A stretch of 14,982 nucleotides of DNA from Ruminococcaceae bacterium UBA6434 (GTDB taxonomy: Bacteria; Bacillota; Clostridia; Oscillospirales; Acutalibacteraceae). Under the pieces are notes generated by a model. It did no database searches. It had not been told where the DNA came from and saw only the letters and a list, made by a program, of their open reading frames with translations. A program made the translations under genes and the position numbers. The stretch is from positions 1-14,982 of the forward strand of contig DJOQ01000001.1 in the NCBI GenBank assembly GCA_002437245.1, given 5' to 3'. Shown in pieces: positions 12,722 to 14,982 of this stretch. Numbering within the stretch: position 1 is the stretch's first letter; each line of letters opens with the position of its first letter.

Positions 12722-14463
12722 CAGTTCTCGCCTCCTTCGTCTTTATTACCCTTCTGCTGAGAAGTATATACTTCGCGGTATATTTCGCTTCGCTCCATAA
12801 GCTCCGAATGTGAGCCTATATCGGTTATCTTACCGTCGTCGAGAACTATGATTTTGTCGGCGTCCTCAACAGAGCTTATTCTCTGGGCAATTATTATCTT
12901 TGTGGTATTCGGTATATCATTTCTGAACGCCTCGCGGATTTTGGAGTCCGTAAACGTGTCTACCGCACTCGTGGAGTCGTCAAGAATGAGTATTTTGGGT
13001 TTCTTTAAGAGAGCACGCGCAATGCAAAGGCGCTGTTTCTGACCGCCCGATACATTGACGCCGCCCTGACCGAGGTCGGTATTGTAGCCGTCCGGGAAAC
13101 TCATTACGAAGTCGTGAGCCTGAGCTGCCTTACAGGCGTCTATTACCTCCTGCTCGGTGGCGTTTTCATCGCCCCAACGGAGGTTATCCATAATAGTGCC
13201 CGAGAAAAGAACGTTTTTCTGAAGCACCATACTTACCGCCTCGCGTAGCTCAAACAGTTTGTATTTTTTTACGTTTTCGCCGCCTACAAGAACCTCGCCG
13301 TCCGTTACGTCGTAAAGTCTCGGTATAAGGCTTACGAGCGTTGTCTTGGCGCTTCCCGTTCCGCCTATAACGCCGACGGTTTCGCCGGGATTTATCTTGA
13401 AGTTTGCACCGTCTATGACATTCTTTTTACCGTCGGCTCTGTATTTGAAGCTTACGTTTCTGAATTCTACGGAACCGTCCTTAACCTTAAGGTTCGGCAT
13501 AGCGTCGTCGTCATTTATGTCGGGCTTTTCTTCGAGCACCTCGGCTATACGTGCCGCGGCGGCTCTTGACATAACATACTGCACCAATATCATGGCTATC
13601 ATTATGACAGACATAAGTATCATCATAACGTAGGTCGTGAGAGTGCTGAATTTTCCTATCTCCATATTACCCTTTAATATGAGCTTTGAGCTGATGTAGG
13701 TAATTGTGAGTATGGTGCCGAACATCAAAAACATCATCAGCGGCTGCGCCATTACCATCATTTTTTCGGCGCTTACGGACGCTTCCATAAGGTCGTCGTT
13801 TGCCTTTTTAAATTTTTTCTTTTCGTAATCTTCGCGGACAAACGCCTTTACTACGCGCATTGCGATAAGGTTTTCCTGAACCGAAGCATTGAGCCCGTCG
13901 AACATATGAAACACCTTTTTAAAGCGCTTTATTGCAACAGGTCCGAATATTGCAAGGAAAATTATAATTATCGGAATAACTACGAGGAAGGTGTTTGATA
14001 CCGTTTTGCTTATTTTAAAGCTCATTGTGAGCGCGATTATAAACATAAGCGGCGCTCTGAAAAAGATTCGCAGCATCATCATATACATATTCTGTATCTG
14101 AGTAACATCGGTAGTCATTCGCGTTACGAGAGAAGCCGTGCTGAACTTATCGATATTCGAGAACGAGAAATTCTGAATACTCTCATACATAGCCGTGCGA
14201 AGATTTGTACCGAAGCCCATACTTGCAACAGACGCGAGTCTTGCCGCAGTGGCTCCGCAGAAGAGCGAGCCTACCGCCATAAGTACCATTTTAAGACCTA
14301 TTTCGATAATATACTTTTTGTCGCCGTTCGGTATACCTACGTCGATTATATACGACATATAAAACGGCAGCATAAGCTCAAGCACTACTTCGCCGAGCAT
14401 CAGTATGGGACAGATTATAGACTGCCAAGTATACTGCTTTGCGTATTTCATAAGTTTACGCAT
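12721..14463 (-). CDS. ABC exporter half-transporter, degenerate-ATP-site subunit
   Basis: Second half of the same exporter, 580 residues. Six membrane helices (about 13-300) are followed by an ATPase domain with Walker A GGTGSAKT (367-374; Ala where Gly is usual), Q-loop Gln415, and an intact signature VSGGQ (471-475). Walker B is ILILDD (491-496), with Asp496 in place of the catalytic Glu. The H-loop residue is Gln527 instead of His. Those two changes, with LSQGQ in the partner, define one hydrolysis-poor ATP site, as in TM287/288 and BmrCD. The ATG at 14463 lies inside the end of the MarR gene (8-base overlap), so the regulator and both subunits form one operon. Confidence 0.93.
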   Translation of the reverse strand: MRKLMKYAKQYTWQSIICPILMLGEVVLELMLPFYMSYIIDVGIPNGDKKYIIEIGLKMVLMAVGSLFCGATAARLASVASMGFGTNLRTAMYESIQNFSFSNIDKFSTASLVTRMTTDVTQIQNMYMMMLRIFFRAPLMFIIALTMSFKISKTVSNTFLVVIPIIIIFLAIFGPVAIKRFKKVFHMFDGLNASVQENLIAMRVVKAFVREDYEKKKFKKANDDLMEASVSAEKMMVMAQPLMMFLMFGTILTITYISSKLILKGNMEIGKFSTLTTYVMMILMSVIMIAMILVQYVMSRAAAARIAEVLEEKPDINDDDAMPNLKVKDGSVEFRNVSFKYRADGKKNVIDGANFKINPGETVGVIGGTGSAKTTLVSLIPRLYDVTDGEVLVGGENVKKYKLFELREAVSMVLQKNVLFSGTIMDNLRWGDENATEQEVIDACKAAQAHDFVMSFPDGYNTDLGQGGVNVSGGQKQRLCIARALLKKPKILILDDSTSAVDTFTDSKIREAFRNDIPNTTKIIIAQRISSVEDADKIIVLDDGKITDIGSHSELMERSEIYREVYTSQQKGNKDEGGEN

Positions 14464-14953
14464 TGCCGTCGCCTCCTTTTTCGTGTGGTCTCATCATCAT
14501 TTCCAAAATAGCTTTTTCGCTCGGAACATCGTCCGAAATATTGTCAATAAGACGGTCGAGAAAATTGTTGAGAAGTGAAAGTTCTTCTTTTGAAAAGCCG
14601 TCGAACATTCTCTTATCAAGCTTATCAAACTGGCTGTGTATATATTCGGTGCGCTGTATACCCTTTTCGGTTAGAGCTATCCTGTTGCAGCGCAGGTCGT
14701 TTTCATCCGAAATTTTTGTGATAAGCCCGCTTTTTTGCATTCTTTTTACGGATACGGCAACCGAGGACGGCGAAACATTTATGCCGTCGGAGAGTTCCTT
14801 TTGCGTGCATTTACCGTGCTCGGTAAGATAATCAAGCACCGGCGGCTGACCGAAATACACACCGCTGTCACGAAGCATTTTATGCATGGCGTAGCGCTTA
14901 TAACAGTCAAGTCTGTTCATCTTAAAGACCAATTCTTTAAGTTCTGAAGCCAA
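14456..14953 (-). CDS. MarR-family transcriptional regulator
   Basis: Dimeric winged helix-turn-helix DNA-binding protein, 165 residues. Residues about 35-100 hold the wHTH. CTQKELSDGINVSPSSVAVSVKRMQKSG contains the recognition helix (about 61-75), and the wing SDENDLRCNRIALTEKG (82-98) has the family Asp86/Arg88 and LTEKG. The last helix supports dimerisation. Being first in an operon with an exporter, it most likely represses its own operon and is released by a ligand, the common arrangement; the ligand is unknown. The start is TTG at 14953, with a perfect AGGAGG 7 nt upstream and no better start before the window edge. Only 29 nt upstream are visible, so its promoter and operator are mostly outside the window. 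Confidence 0.93.
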   Translation of the reverse strand: MASELKELVFKMNRLDCYKRYAMHKMLRDSGVYFGQPPVLDYLTEHGKCTQKELSDGINVSPSSVAVSVKRMQKSGLITKISDENDLRCNRIALTEKGIQRTEYIHSQFDKLDKRMFDGFSKEELSLLNNFLDRLIDNISDDVPSEKAILEMMMRPHEKGGDGNA

Positions 14954-14960
14954 AGCTTTT

Positions 14961-14966
14961 CCTCCT
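14961..14966 (-). promoter_or_regulatory. Ribosome binding site fixing the TTG start of the MarR gene
   Basis: AGGAGG on the - strand lies 7 nt before the TTG at 14953. TATTAT-like sequence lies just beyond it, near the window edge, but it is too close to the ribosome binding site to be called a promoter with confidence. Confidence 0.75.
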
Positions 14967-14982
14967 CGTATAATAAAGTAGT

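Noticed and set aside
1..14982. Mobile elements, CRISPR arrays, tRNA or rRNA genes, phage genes
   Set aside because: No transposase-like or integrase-like protein, no regularly spaced repeats, and no tRNA or rRNA-like sequence was seen on either strand.

Overview
The window reads as a chromosome segment from an anaerobic, low-to-moderate GC Firmicute of the class Clostridia, probably a gut or host-associated lineage. This rests on the clostridial rnf gene order (C-D-G-E-A-B), AGGAGG-type ribosome binding sites, frequent TTG starts, a MarR/heterodimeric ABC exporter set, and a fucosidase. Genus cannot be settled by reading alone. Apart from one + strand gene, everything is on the - strand. There is no RNA gene, CRISPR array or insertion sequence that I can support.

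Layout from left to right: (a) 1-782, a class II fructose-bisphosphate aldolase cut by the window edge, with a near-perfect promoter (862-890). (b) 1010-2023, the only + strand gene, a relative of the clostridial tandem P-loop ATPase family in which both P-loops appear to have decayed. It is followed by a strong bidirectional terminator at 2081-2112. (c) 2190-10630, what looks like one ten-gene operon read right to left: apbE-like FMN transferase, NusG-domain-II protein, Gx/HepS-I-like membrane protein, rnfC, rnfD, rnfG, rnfE, rnfA, rnfB, and last a GH29 alpha-L-fucosidase. Junctions inside it overlap or are 0-19 nt. A promoter is visible at 10676-10704, with palindromic repeats just upstream. 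(d) 10826-14953, a MarR regulator and two ABC half-transporters, ending in a terminator at 10770-10810.

How the genes fit together: Rnf is a membrane ferredoxin:NAD+ oxidoreductase coupled to Na+ or H+ translocation. Two of its subunits (RnfG, RnfD) carry FMN bound to threonine, and ApbE-type enzymes perform that attachment, so the operon encodes both an enzyme and its expected substrates. The two small genes between apbE and rnfC belong to the families that, as I recall, include EetA and EetB of Gram-positive extracellular electron transfer loci. Their presence here suggests an accessory role in flavin-linked membrane redox. The fucosidase at the tail is the odd member. The exporter operon looks like a self-regulated multidrug-type efflux system with one degenerate ATP site.

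No stretch longer than 300 bases lacks a gene. The three sizeable gaps (783-1009, 2024-2189, 10631-10825) hold the promoters, hairpins and terminators listed below.
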